From Alphaproteobacteria bacterium (lineage in GTDB: Bacteria; Pseudomonadota; Alphaproteobacteria; Puniceispirillales; UBA1172): a DNA stretch of 43,987 nucleotides. The stretch lies in the NCBI GenBank assembly GCA_018701255.1, contig JABIWM010000152.1, forward strand, positions 1 through 43,987, read 5' to 3'. Position numbers and translations under genes: made by a program. Positions 16,565 through 25,674 of this stretch are shown piece by piece (the first letter of the stretch is position 1; each line of letters starts with the position of its first letter). The notes beneath the pieces are model-generated. The model saw only the letters and a list, made by a program, of their open reading frames with translations. It did no database searches and was not told the origin of the DNA.

Positions 16565-18406
16565 ATGGCGAAAAAAACAACAGATCACCAGAATAATGAT
16601 GTCGTTTTCGAAGCAAAAAACCTCAAGATAAATGCTATTCGTGATGATGGTAGTGAACTGCCTATTGTAAAAGGCGTTGATTTTCACGTCAGACGCGGTG
16701 AAGTGGTGGCGCTGATCGGGGAATCCGGTTCTGGCAAGACGACTATTTCGCTAGCCTCCCTCGGATATTGTAAACCGGGGTTAACATTTGCTGGCGGCGA
16801 AGCGCTATTCATGGGGCAGGATGTGTCCAAGATGACCACCGATGAATTGCGCCCTATTCGCGGTGAAAAGGTCGCTTATCTGGCACAAAGCGCGGCGGCA
16901 ACATTCAATCCGTCTATCCGCATCAACGAACAAGTCACCGAAGCTCCTATCCTGCATAAAACAAAAACAAAGGCCGAAGCCGATAAAAAGGCGCTTGAGC
17001 TATATCATGCGCTTGAGCTTCCTGATCCGGAACATATTGGTAACCGGTATCCGCATCAGGTATCTGGCGGCCAGCTGCAACGTCTGATGGCGGCCATGGC
17101 GTTATGCGGTGATCCTGATCTGCTGGTGCTGGATGAGCCAACAACGGCGCTGGATGTCACCACGCAAATCGAAGTGCTGAAAGCATTTAAAACCGTGATC
17201 AAACAACAAGGCGCGGCGGCTATTTATGTGACACATGATCTGGCTGTTGTCGCACAGATTGCTGATCATATTGTGGTTTTATATAATGGTGAGGTCAAAG
17301 AAGCTGGCCCCACCAATGTTCTGATTAATTCGCCGCAACATCCCTATACCAAACGGCTGATGGATGCCATTCGTCCCCTACCCGAAGCCGGACAAGGCGA
17401 AGAAACCGATGATACCCATCAACGCGATATTCCGGCGCTTGAAGTCAATCAAATCGATGCCGGTTATGGTAAAATTGTTAATGGCATGCCGACCAGTCTT
17501 ATCCTGAAAGATGTTAATGTTTCGATCAAGCGCGGTAAAACCGTTGGAATTATTGGCGAATCCGGATGCGGAAAATCAACCCTTGCGCGGGTATTTGCCG
17601 GATTACTACCGCCTGCAAATGGTGACATATTGCTGGATGGAAACCCATTAGCACCATCGTTAAAACAGCGATCCAGAGAAGAATTACGGAAAATCCAGTT
17701 TGTTTACCAGATGGCTGATACAGCGCTTAATCCGCGCCAGCGTATCGGTGATATTGTGGGGCGGCCGCTTGAGTTTTATCATGGCCTTTCCGGAAAAAAG
17801 AAAACACAACGTATTCATGAATTGCTGGAAATGGTGGAATTGCCGCCACAATTTGCCGAACGCTATCCCCATGAATTATCAGGCGGCCAAAAACAGCGCA
17901 TTAATCTGGCAAGGGCATTAGCTTCAGACCCTGAAGTCGTGCTTTGTGATGAGGTTACATCCGCGCTTGATACGATTGTTGGGGCGAATGTGATTGAGTT
18001 GCTAAAACGGCTTCGCCGTGAGCTTGGGGTGTCTTTTGTCTTTATTAGCCATGATCTGTCAACAGTAGCGTCTTTTGCTGATGAGATTGTTGTGCTTTAT
18101 GCCGGACGTGTTGCAGAACAGGGGCCAACAGATCAGGTGCTATCGCCGCCTTATCATCCCTATACGCGATTGCTGATCTCATCGGTGCCGGAACCGCGTG
18201 TTGGCTGGCTGGAAGATATGACCAAAACCAAAGAAGCCATTTCGGGGATTTCCGGTGCGGTTGATATCAATGCCAAAGGCTGTCCATTTTATAAACGATG
18301 CCCACATGCCATTACCGGAACATGTGATACGACCCCACCGCCACGGCAAATTGATAAACACAATCATATCATTGAATGCCATCTGGATATCAAAGACCTG
18401 CTCTAG
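16565..18406 (+). CDS. Fused double ATPase of a peptide-type ABC importer (DppD-DppF fusion)
   Basis: A 613-residue protein with two complete nucleotide-binding domains in one chain, doing the work of DppD and DppF. Domain 1: Walker A GESGSGKTT, signature SGGQLQR, Walker B LLVLDEPTTALD, His switch VTHDLAV. Domain 2, from about residue 295: Walker A GESGCGKST, signature LSGGQKQR, Walker B CDEVTSALD, switch ISHDLST. The C-terminal oligopeptide-transporter extension has four Cys (GCPFYKRCPHA, GTCD, IECHL), which in the family can hold a [4Fe-4S] cluster. Both sites look catalytically intact. Gene order binding protein, two permeases, ATPase is the standard one. ATG 16565 lies 3 nt after the permease stop. 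Confidence 0.94.
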   Translation: MAKKTTDHQNNDVVFEAKNLKINAIRDDGSELPIVKGVDFHVRRGEVVALIGESGSGKTTISLASLGYCKPGLTFAGGEALFMGQDVSKMTTDELRPIRGEKVAYLAQSAAATFNPSIRINEQVTEAPILHKTKTKAEADKKALELYHALELPDPEHIGNRYPHQVSGGQLQRLMAAMALCGDPDLLVLDEPTTALDVTTQIEVLKAFKTVIKQQGAAAIYVTHDLAVVAQIADHIVVLYNGEVKEAGPTNVLINSPQHPYTKRLMDAIRPLPEAGQGEETDDTHQRDIPALEVNQIDAGYGKIVNGMPTSLILKDVNVSIKRGKTVGIIGESGCGKSTLARVFAGLLPPANGDILLDGNPLAPSLKQRSREELRKIQFVYQMADTALNPRQRIGDIVGRPLEFYHGLSGKKKTQRIHELLEMVELPPQFAERYPHELSGGQKQRINLARALASDPEVVLCDEVTSALDTIVGANVIELLKRLRRELGVSFVFISHDLSTVASFADEIVVLYAGRVAEQGPTDQVLSPPYHPYTRLLISSVPEPRVGWLEDMTKTKEAISGISGAVDINAKGCPFYKRCPHAITGTCDTTPPPRQIDKHNHIIECHLDIKDLL

Positions 18407-18410
18407 ATTA

Positions 18411-18436
18411 CTGGCTCTAAATTTCTGGCTCTAAAT
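18411..18436. repeat. 14-bp direct repeat after the ABC ATPase gene
   Basis: The 12-mer ctggctctaaat occurs twice, 14 bp apart, immediately downstream of the stop codon. No hairpin forms from it. Confidence 0.8.
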
Positions 18437-18499
18437 GACGGGTTTTTTATGTTGTTTGATGTGTTGACTTCCTTTTGCGATTTTGCGTAAGGTTAAATA

Positions 18500-18563
18500 T
18501 ACATTACTGTACATTACTTATCATTTTTAGGACTTATCATTTTTAGGACTAATCATTTTTGGG
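18500..18563. repeat. 10-bp and 16-bp tandem repeats in the leader of the dehydrogenase gene
   Basis: Two copies of tacattact(g/t) at 18500-18519 run into three copies of the 16-mer acttatcatttttagg at 18516, 18532 and 18548 (third copy diverged). The last copy ends in the G-run that serves as the ribosome site of the next gene. Confidence 0.88.
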
Positions 18564-18570
18564 GGCGGAA

Positions 18571-20973
18571 ATGAAATCACATTATCGGGTCGTGGTCATT
18601 GGTGGCGGCGTTGTGGGATCATCGGTTTTATATCATCTGGCTAAATTTGGCTGGAGCGATGTTTGTATGCTGGAACGGTCGGTTCTGACCGCTGGTTCAT
18701 CATGGCATGCCGCTGGCGGCATTCATGCGCTAAATGCTGATCCGAATATTGCTTCTTTGCAAGCCTATACCATTGATCTGCTTTCCGAAATCGAAGAAGA
18801 AAGCGGCCATAATATCGGCTTGCACATGACTGGTGGATTGACCATGGCTGGCACGCCTGACCGTTGGGAATGGTTACAATCCGCGTATCGGGTGTTCCAG
18901 TCTATCGGCATCAGCGATTGCCGGTTAGTCACCCCAGAAGAAGCAGGCGAGCTGAACCCGATTATGTCAACAGAAGGATTGCTGGGCGGAATGTGGGCTG
19001 ACCGGGAAGGATATATCGATACCACCGGAACAGTTCATGCCTATGCCATAGCCGCCCGCAAACGCGGGGCTGAATATTATGAACATACCAAAGTAGAAAC
19101 GCTGGAACAGACCAAGGATGGCTGGCGCGTCAACACCGATAAAGGCACCATTACCTGTGAACATGTGGTTAATGCTGGCGGATTATGGGCAAAACAGCTT
19201 GGCCGGATGGCTGGCATTGAATTGCCAGTATCACCATTGAAGCATCATTATCTGGTATCTGATTCCATTCCTAAACTGGAAGAAATTGATTTTGAAGTCC
19301 CGATGACCGTTGATCTGGAAGGCTTTACCTATCTGCGGCAGGATCAGAATGGCATTTTATTAGGCATTTATGAAATTGATCATGAACACTGGGCGATGGA
19401 TGGCGCGCCGTGGGATTACGGCATGGAACTGTTTCAAGAACAGACCGACCGCATTGAAAATGAACTTATCATGGGGTTTGAGCGCTATCCCGTGTTGCAG
19501 GATGTTGGCGTAAAAACATGGGTCAATGGCGCGTTCACATTCTCACCCGATGGCAATCCGCTGGTCGGGCCTGTACCGGGGAAACCCGGTTACTGGTGCG
19601 CTTGTGCGGTGATGGCCGGATTCCTGCAAGGTGGCGGCGTTGGTAAATCACTGGCCGAATGGATTATCCATGGCGAACCGGAAGCCGATGTTTACGGCAT
19701 GGATGTGGCACGTTACGGCGCATTTGCCGAAAACAAGCAATATATCAAGCAAACCACTGGCCAGTTTTATTCGCGCCGGTTTGTTATGACCTATCCGAAT
19801 GAACAACTGCCTGCGGGCAGACCGCTGAAAATGACGCCAGCATCTAGCGATATGACCGCGGCCGGATGCCGTTGGGGGGTGAGCTGGGATTTGGAAGTCC
19901 CATTATATTTTGCCCCTGACGGATTTAGCGAAACCCCGTCTCTGAAACGGTCAAATGCATTTGATCTGGTAGGGGATGAGTGTCGTGCTGTGCGCAACTC
20001 TGTCGGTTTGCTGGATATTTCCGGGTTTTCCCGATTTGAGATATCAGGCGCAAATGCAGAAACATGGCTTAATCGCGTCATGGCCGGACGTTTGCCCAAA
20101 CCCGGGCGGGTCAAGCTGTCACCTATGCTGAGCGAAGAAGGTAAGCTGAAAGGTGATCTAACCATATTCAACTGGGGTGATGGTACATACTGGATTATGG
20201 GGTCATATTACTTGCGGGCATGGCATATGCGCTGGTTTAATGATCATATGATGGATGGCGTTACCATTCGTGATCTGGGTGAGGAAATGGCCGGGTTCTC
20301 GCTGGCTGGCCCTAAATCGCGTGAAGTCATTATGCGGCTTACTGATGGCGATATTGAAAACCTGCCTTTCCTTGGCTGCGGGGCGTTTGATATCGGGCTT
20401 ATTCGTGCCAAGGTTGGCCGGTTATCGGTAGCGGGTGAATTGGGGTATGAAATCAATTGCCGGATGGGTGATCATATTGCCTTGCGGCGAAGCCTGCTGG
20501 CGGCAGGGGCGGCATCTGATATTCGTGAATATGGTTTTAATGCCATGCTTTCGCTACGGCTGGAAAAAAGCTTTGGCATCTGGTCAGCGGAATTCACGCA
20601 AGGCTATACCCCTGGCATGACTGGCATGGATCGCTGGATTGACTGGGATAAAGACGATTTCATCGGGCGCAAGGCGGCTATCGCTGAACGTGATGGCACC
20701 CCCCCCGAACAGATACTGGTCACGCTGGACATAGATGCCGGTGATGCCGATGCCAGCGGCTATGAGCCAGTCTGGTCAGATGGCGAACTGGTGGGCTTTG
20801 TCACATCTGGCGGATATGGCCATACGATTAAAAAATCACTGGCTATGGCATTGGTGAATGCTGATCTGGCTAAAGAAGGCACAAAACTATCTGTTCATAT
20901 CGTTGGCGTGGAAAGACAGGCTACGGTGATTGCGCCTTCGCCTTATGACCCTAATGGAAACGCGATGCGATGA
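18571..20973 (+). CDS. Dimethylglycine/sarcosine dehydrogenase-like flavoprotein with GcvT domain
   Basis: An 800-residue two-part enzyme. The N-terminal DAO-type half (about 1-400) has the FAD motif VVVIGGGVVGSSVLYHLAKFG at residue 7 onward and SSWHAAGGIH, whose His46 stands where dimethylglycine and sarcosine dehydrogenases attach FAD covalently. The C-terminal half (about 430-800) is a GcvT-like aminomethyltransferase domain (RNSVGLLDISGFSRFEISG, FSLAGPKSREV, ELGYEI, FIGRKAA), which passes the released one-carbon unit to tetrahydrofolate. Likely role: oxidative N-demethylation of a methylated amino acid. Start ATG 18571 follows GGGGGCGGAA; an upstream TTG at 18559 overlaps that site. The exact methylated substrate is not readable. 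Confidence 0.9.
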   Translation: MKSHYRVVVIGGGVVGSSVLYHLAKFGWSDVCMLERSVLTAGSSWHAAGGIHALNADPNIASLQAYTIDLLSEIEEESGHNIGLHMTGGLTMAGTPDRWEWLQSAYRVFQSIGISDCRLVTPEEAGELNPIMSTEGLLGGMWADREGYIDTTGTVHAYAIAARKRGAEYYEHTKVETLEQTKDGWRVNTDKGTITCEHVVNAGGLWAKQLGRMAGIELPVSPLKHHYLVSDSIPKLEEIDFEVPMTVDLEGFTYLRQDQNGILLGIYEIDHEHWAMDGAPWDYGMELFQEQTDRIENELIMGFERYPVLQDVGVKTWVNGAFTFSPDGNPLVGPVPGKPGYWCACAVMAGFLQGGGVGKSLAEWIIHGEPEADVYGMDVARYGAFAENKQYIKQTTGQFYSRRFVMTYPNEQLPAGRPLKMTPASSDMTAAGCRWGVSWDLEVPLYFAPDGFSETPSLKRSNAFDLVGDECRAVRNSVGLLDISGFSRFEISGANAETWLNRVMAGRLPKPGRVKLSPMLSEEGKLKGDLTIFNWGDGTYWIMGSYYLRAWHMRWFNDHMMDGVTIRDLGEEMAGFSLAGPKSREVIMRLTDGDIENLPFLGCGAFDIGLIRAKVGRLSVAGELGYEINCRMGDHIALRRSLLAAGAASDIREYGFNAMLSLRLEKSFGIWSAEFTQGYTPGMTGMDRWIDWDKDDFIGRKAAIAERDGTPPEQILVTLDIDAGDADASGYEPVWSDGELVGFVTSGGYGHTIKKSLAMALVNADLAKEGTKLSVHIVGVERQATVIAPSPYDPNGNAMR

Positions 20974-21025
20974 CAGATCATATTGCGGCTTAGTTTGTTT
21001 TTATCTGTAATGGTTTACCGGAGCA

Positions 21026-21691
21026 ATGCTTTTACCCATGGATAGCATCCCCCCGCAAGACATGACCAGAATCCGCAAAGGCAATATCAAAGTCCTGCGT
21101 GAAGATTGGATAAGGGTAGCTAGCGATTTGCTGATCAGCAAAGGGATTGATCACGTTAAAATACAGAATATTGGCAAAAAGCTGAATGTGTCACGATCAA
21201 GTTTTTATGGATATTTTAATGATCAGAATGACCTGCATAATGCCCTTCTGGATGAATGGCATAATCGCAATACCGTTAATCTGATAGCGGAAACAACCAC
21301 GGTATGCGCAACCATCACCGAAGCCGTGTTAAGGGTATTTCGCTGTGCCGTTAATTCGGCAAGATTTGATATTCCGATGGATTTTGCGATACGTGACTGG
21401 GCGCGAAAATCACCAGTTATCGCCCGCCGCGTCATTGCATCCGACACTAACCGGATCAACGCGCTAACCGCCATGTTTGAACGATATGGCTATTCATTGA
21501 TGGAAGCAGAAACCCGCGCCCGTGTTATTTATTTTATGCAAACCGGATATAATGATGCCGTCATAAAAGAAGACATGATCAAACGACTAACGCTGACGCC
21601 ATATTATGTTCAGATATTTACCGGACAGACAGCAAGCCAGAGCGAGTTGGATGCGTTTACCGATTATGTGGCAAGCGTTAATAATTCATGA
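21026..21691 (+). CDS. TetR/AcrR-family transcriptional regulator
   Basis: A 221-residue regulator. The N-terminal helix-turn-helix spans about residues 25-70: WIRVASDLLISKGIDHVKIQ, then GKKLNVSRSSFYGYFNDQND, closing LHNALLDEW. The C-terminal ligand domain (about 75-221) is helical with no recognisable signature. It sits between two flavoenzyme genes for demethylation, on the same strand, so it probably controls one or both in response to their substrate; this is inference from position. ATG 21026 has GGAG only two bases ahead, so ATG 21038 (MDSIPPQ) is an alternative start. Confidence 0.9.
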   Translation: MLLPMDSIPPQDMTRIRKGNIKVLREDWIRVASDLLISKGIDHVKIQNIGKKLNVSRSSFYGYFNDQNDLHNALLDEWHNRNTVNLIAETTTVCATITEAVLRVFRCAVNSARFDIPMDFAIRDWARKSPVIARRVIASDTNRINALTAMFERYGYSLMEAETRARVIYFMQTGYNDAVIKEDMIKRLTLTPYYVQIFTGQTASQSELDAFTDYVASVNNS

Positions 21692-21767
21692 GTAAGGCTA
21701 TTGGCGGCTGATCTGATCTGAATAAATGATGTAATTATGATTGTCTTGATCATATTTAATGCTAGCA

Positions 21768-21785
21768 TAATATGGATATGGATAT
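21768..21785. repeat. 6-bp tandem repeat ahead of the flavin oxidoreductase
   Basis: atatgg, atatgg, atatga follow each other in the 106-nt spacer between the TetR gene and the flavoprotein gene, ending 12 nt before its start codon. Confidence 0.75.
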
Positions 21786-21797
21786 GATATTTGACAA

Positions 21798-23831
21798 ATG
21801 ACACAAAAAACCAATAGCTCTGATCCGCTGCTTACGCCTTTCCGTATTGGCAGGAAAACGATAAAAAACCGTATATTCAGCACGGGGCATGCGTTAAGCC
21901 ATGCTAGCCATGGCCGCGCCACCGATACCACATTGCGCTATCAGATGGAAAAAGCCAAAGGCGGCATCGGGTTGTCTTTTGTTGGCGGTTCAGGAACGAT
22001 TTCTGTTGATACGGCACCGGTTTTTGACCAGCTGATTATTGATGATGCGATTATGCCATTCTTTCAACAGCTTTCAGATTTTTATCATAGCCATAACGCC
22101 ATTTTGATGACCCAGATCACCCATCTTGGCCGCCGGACAAATAGCAAAGCGGGCGAATGGCTGCCTATGATATCGGCATCAGCCAATCGGGAAGTGCTGC
22201 ATCGTGGCTTTCCACGCGAAATGGACGAAGACGATGTTTTCCGTATTGTTCGTGATTTTGCCAACGCCGCTAAGCGGTGCAGGGATAGCGGTCTGGATGG
22301 ACTGGAAGTCATAGCATCTGGCCATCTGATGGACCAATTCTGGTCGCCTGTTACCAATCAACGCTTTGATAAATATGGCGGATCATTGGAAAACCGGATG
22401 CGGTTTAGCCGCATGGTATTTGCCGCGATGCGTGAAGCGGCGGGGGATGATTTCCTGCTTGGTGTGCGCATGACCATGACCGAACAGGATCATGACAAAA
22501 ACGGATTATCCGAGGCAGATAATATTGATATTGCGTCCTGCCTAAAAAATGATGAGGTGATTGATTTTCTCAATCTGGTGTCTGGCCGCATTGATAGCTT
22601 GCCGCGATTGACCAGTTATATGCCCGGCATGGCGGCACCGCTTTCGCCATTTCTGGAACAAGCCGGACGGTTCAAACAAGCCATCAATTTGCCCATATTC
22701 CATGCCACCCGCATCAATGATCTGTCTACCGCTCGCTATGCCGTGACGGAAAACGTGATTGATATGGTGGGGATGACGCGCGGACATATTGCTGATCCTT
22801 ATATTGTGGCAAAACTGGAACGCGGTGACGAAGACCGGATCAGAACATGTGTGGGGTCAACCTATTGTTCCAATTATGGCTATTGCATCCAGAATCCGGC
22901 CACCGCCCGCGAAGCCACCCTGCCCCATGTGATTAGCAAAACCGAAGACGCGGCCAAAACCGTTGTCGTCATTGGTGGCGGCCCTGCCGGATGCGAAGCC
23001 GCGCGAGTTGCCGCCGAACGTGGCCATCATGTCATTCTGTTTGAGGCATCTGACCGTCTGGGCGGCCAGATAAATCTGGCTGGCAAGGTAGGTTGGCGCA
23101 AGGATTTAAACAGCATTACCGACTGGCTAGCCGCCGAATGTCACCGGCTTGGCGTTGATATCAGATGCAATCAGTTTGCTAATGAAGCCATGATTCTAGC
23201 CGAAAATCCGGATGTGGTGATCATGGCAACCGGCGGCATCCCGCATACCGAATGGGTAGAAGGCAACGCCAATATTCTGACCACATGGGATGTATTATCT
23301 GGCATGGCATCCCCCGAAGGGAATGTGTTTATTCATGACCAGACCGGATTGAATGTTGCTATGGCGGCAACGGATTATCTGTCTGAAAAAGGCGTGCAGG
23401 TGACGCTAAACACTCAGGATGCATATATCGGCCATGAAGCCATGCGGCTAGAAATGTCGCCATTCATGAAACGGTTTTATGAACGCGGGGTTATCATGCA
23501 GCCGGATCATGAGCTTATTCGTGCTGATGCCCAGAACAATCAGGTCAGAGTGACAATCCGCAACATGCATACCGCCGCGCTATCCGAACATGACTATGAT
23601 CATATCATTGTTGAGGCAGGAACATTGCCGAATGATGAGCTGTTTTATGCCATGCGTGAAGGCGCATGCAATAAGGGCGTGATTGATCTGGATCGCATGG
23701 CATCCGGACAACCGCAACCGGTGTATGATGCGGACGAAGGCTATCATCTGTATCGGATTGGCGATGTTGTGGGTAGCCGTGATATTCATTGTGCCATGCT
23801 GGATGCGCTTCGCATCTGTGCCAGATTGTAG
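21798..23831 (+). CDS. NADH:flavin oxidoreductase of the TMADH/2,4-dienoyl-CoA reductase type (N-methylproline demethylase-like)
   Basis: A 677-residue enzyme with an N-terminal Old-Yellow-Enzyme barrel for FMN (about 1-345; landmarks QITHLGRRTN, GLEVIASGHLMDQFWSP, NQRFDKYGGSLENR), a Cys region for an iron-sulfur cluster, and a C-terminal FAD/NAD module beginning VVVIGGGPAGCEAARVAAE near residue 389. The family includes trimethylamine dehydrogenase, dienoyl-CoA reductase and enzymes annotated as N-methylproline (stachydrine) demethylases; the CVGSTYC and CIQNPATARE words recall the last group. The cluster motif is unusual: Cys351-X5-Cys357-X5-Cys363, with Ser354 where TMADH has Cys and a shortened loop. 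Probable role: removal of N-methyl groups. The stop lies 4 nt before the next start. Confidence 0.88.
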   Translation: MTQKTNSSDPLLTPFRIGRKTIKNRIFSTGHALSHASHGRATDTTLRYQMEKAKGGIGLSFVGGSGTISVDTAPVFDQLIIDDAIMPFFQQLSDFYHSHNAILMTQITHLGRRTNSKAGEWLPMISASANREVLHRGFPREMDEDDVFRIVRDFANAAKRCRDSGLDGLEVIASGHLMDQFWSPVTNQRFDKYGGSLENRMRFSRMVFAAMREAAGDDFLLGVRMTMTEQDHDKNGLSEADNIDIASCLKNDEVIDFLNLVSGRIDSLPRLTSYMPGMAAPLSPFLEQAGRFKQAINLPIFHATRINDLSTARYAVTENVIDMVGMTRGHIADPYIVAKLERGDEDRIRTCVGSTYCSNYGYCIQNPATAREATLPHVISKTEDAAKTVVVIGGGPAGCEAARVAAERGHHVILFEASDRLGGQINLAGKVGWRKDLNSITDWLAAECHRLGVDIRCNQFANEAMILAENPDVVIMATGGIPHTEWVEGNANILTTWDVLSGMASPEGNVFIHDQTGLNVAMAATDYLSEKGVQVTLNTQDAYIGHEAMRLEMSPFMKRFYERGVIMQPDHELIRADAQNNQVRVTIRNMHTAALSEHDYDHIIVEAGTLPNDELFYAMREGACNKGVIDLDRMASGQPQPVYDADEGYHLYRIGDVVGSRDIHCAMLDALRICARL

Positions 23832-23835
23832 TTAT

Positions 23836-24735
23836 ATGGGTTTCATACGCCGTATTCCCCCACTCTATCGCGCGATCATTATCATTCTGTTTGGCATATT
23901 TGCGTTTGATTTAATGGGAGTATTTGTCCGTATTCTGGGCAAGGAATTTCCCATTTTTCAAGTCAGTGCTATGCGAAATATTTTTGGGGTTATTCCGCCA
24001 TTAATGCTGGTTCTGGCCGCCCGGTCAATGACTGGCCTGCGCAAAATATGCACCCCTTATCTTATCGGGTTATGTGCATTTCGCGGCATAACGGTCATTT
24101 TTGCCCAGATTAGCTATTATACAGCGTTAAGCCATATTGCCTTTGCTACCGCAACAACACTGGCATTTGCCGGGCCAATGTTTATTACCGCCTTATCGGT
24201 TCCGGTTCTTGGGCATAGGGTTGGGTTCTGGCGCTGGAGCGCGGTTATACTGGGTTTTGTCGGGGTTATTGTTATCATGCGGCCGGGGGCAGATGTTTTT
24301 GATATGTATGCTATCCTGCCTGTTCTTGCGGCTATCGGCTATGCGATTTCTTCGATCACGATCCGGCTTTTCCCCAAAGATATAGGGTCAAGCGAAATAC
24401 AGCTTATGACACAATTCTTCTCGCTTGGTTTTTCTGTCATTGTTCTGTTTGCTTTTTCCAGCCCTGTTCCTATCACCACCGTTGATGACTGGCTCAAATT
24501 CATCATTGTCGGGCTATGTGGCGGCATTGGCGTATTATGTCTGGTCACGTCATACAGGCTGGCCGAACCCGGACAGGTTGCCCCGTTTGAATATTTGGGT
24601 ATCCCTATCTCATTCATTCTGGGTTATGTGTTTTTCACCGAAGCCCCGTTTAATCAGCTGATCCCCGGTGTATTTCTGATCATTGCTGCCGGATTAATTA
24701 TCGTCTGGCGGGAAAGACGGCTTAAATTGGTTTGA
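23836..24735 (+). CDS. EamA-family (DMT) transporter
   Basis: A 300-residue membrane protein with ten predicted helices. MGFIRRIPPLYRAIIIILFG opens helix 1; ALSVPVLGHRVGFWRWSAVI marks the end of the first repeat and YVFFTEAPFNQLIPGVFLII that of the second. The frame is open upstream inside the flavoprotein gene (to 23683), but ATG 23836, 4 nt after that gene's stop, gives the normal family length. Tight spacing implies cotranscription with the demethylase, so it may export a product or co-substrate of that pathway. It converges on the hydroxypyruvate isomerase gene with 5 nt between the stops. Confidence 0.9.
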   Translation: MGFIRRIPPLYRAIIIILFGIFAFDLMGVFVRILGKEFPIFQVSAMRNIFGVIPPLMLVLAARSMTGLRKICTPYLIGLCAFRGITVIFAQISYYTALSHIAFATATTLAFAGPMFITALSVPVLGHRVGFWRWSAVILGFVGVIVIMRPGADVFDMYAILPVLAAIGYAISSITIRLFPKDIGSSEIQLMTQFFSLGFSVIVLFAFSSPVPITTVDDWLKFIIVGLCGGIGVLCLVTSYRLAEPGQVAPFEYLGIPISFILGYVFFTEAPFNQLIPGVFLIIAAGLIIVWRERRLKLV

Positions 24736-24740
24736 TGTTA

Positions 24741-25571
24741 TCAGGATGTTGCCGCACGAAGCCATCCCAGACCATCCTCAACAGTATTCCGTGGTTTATA
24801 TTCTGCCCCGATAAAACCATCATATCCATGCGCATCCAGCCAAGAATAAATGCGCTGATAATCCACATCACCATGATCAGGTTCCGCTCTATCCGGGATG
24901 GCGGCAATCTGAACATGTCTTACCCATGGCAGACAAAAATCAAGTTCAGCCAGAATATCGCTGTCCTTGCCCTTCATGCCGTCCATGTGGTTAATCATTC
25001 GCCCCACATGATAGCAATCAAACATCAGGCCGGTATTAGATGCCGATAATGATCTCAGTATATCCACCGCCTGTCGGGGTGTGTTCAAAATATATCCGGG
25101 AACATCCAGCGGATTAATGGCTTCTATCCATATTTCAATTCCATGTGGTTCTGCCCATTGCGCGGAAAAGGCCAGCATGTCGATAAAATGATCATGATAT
25201 TCCTGATTTGGCCACGCTTTATCTGATAATGTGTAATCGGATAACGCTTTACCAGCCATGACATGCACCGCTTTTGCACCAATCTGGCTGGCATAGGTGA
25301 TGGCATCCCGAATACCTTGTCTGGCCTCGTCCTGTCTGGCCGGAATTGCACAAAGCCCGAACTCATCCTTATTAATATCACCGCGCGGCGTGTTTAATGC
25401 CAGCATCGGCAATCCTGTCTGATGCAGCGCCGCTATCACGGCATCTGTTGCATGATCATATGGCCAGTGACATTCCACGGCATCAAATCCAGCCGCATGT
25501 GCCGCAAAAATAGCATCAGGCAATGGTAATTCCGACCACAGGAACCCCAGATTGGCAGAAAATCGCGGCAT
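24741..25571 (-). CDS. hyi: Hydroxypyruvate isomerase family protein
   Basis: A 276-residue TIM-barrel isomerase (AP-endonuclease-2-like fold). It interconverts hydroxypyruvate and tartronate semialdehyde in the glyoxylate route. The start MPRFSANLGFLWSELPLPDA and AGFDAVECHWPYD are strongly characteristic of Hyi. Metal and catalytic region: WIEAINPLDVPGYIL, MFDCYHVGRM, VRHVQIAAIPDRAEPDHGDV and the final GAEYKP. One change from the usual IEPIN to IEAIN is seen in the motif of the first catalytic Glu; the Glu itself remains. It is transcribed divergently from the D-amino acid aminotransferase gene, with both promoters in a 103-nt gap. Confidence 0.88.
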   Translation of the reverse strand: MPRFSANLGFLWSELPLPDAIFAAHAAGFDAVECHWPYDHATDAVIAALHQTGLPMLALNTPRGDINKDEFGLCAIPARQDEARQGIRDAITYASQIGAKAVHVMAGKALSDYTLSDKAWPNQEYHDHFIDMLAFSAQWAEPHGIEIWIEAINPLDVPGYILNTPRQAVDILRSLSASNTGLMFDCYHVGRMINHMDGMKGKDSDILAELDFCLPWVRHVQIAAIPDRAEPDHGDVDYQRIYSWLDAHGYDGFIGAEYKPRNTVEDGLGWLRAATS

Positions 25572-25674
25572 TTATATCCCTTTATGAATATGGCACCCTG
25601 ATATGGAAAAATCATATTGCCTTTTGCATGGAACAGGTAAAGTATAGCCCATTAGCATATTTAGGATAAGTATC

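Noticed and set aside
18571-20973. DMSP demethylase DmdA (GcvT family)
   Set aside because: The GcvT half alone could suggest DmdA, but the N-terminal FAD domain with the His46 attachment site marks a dimethylglycine/sarcosine dehydrogenase-like enzyme.
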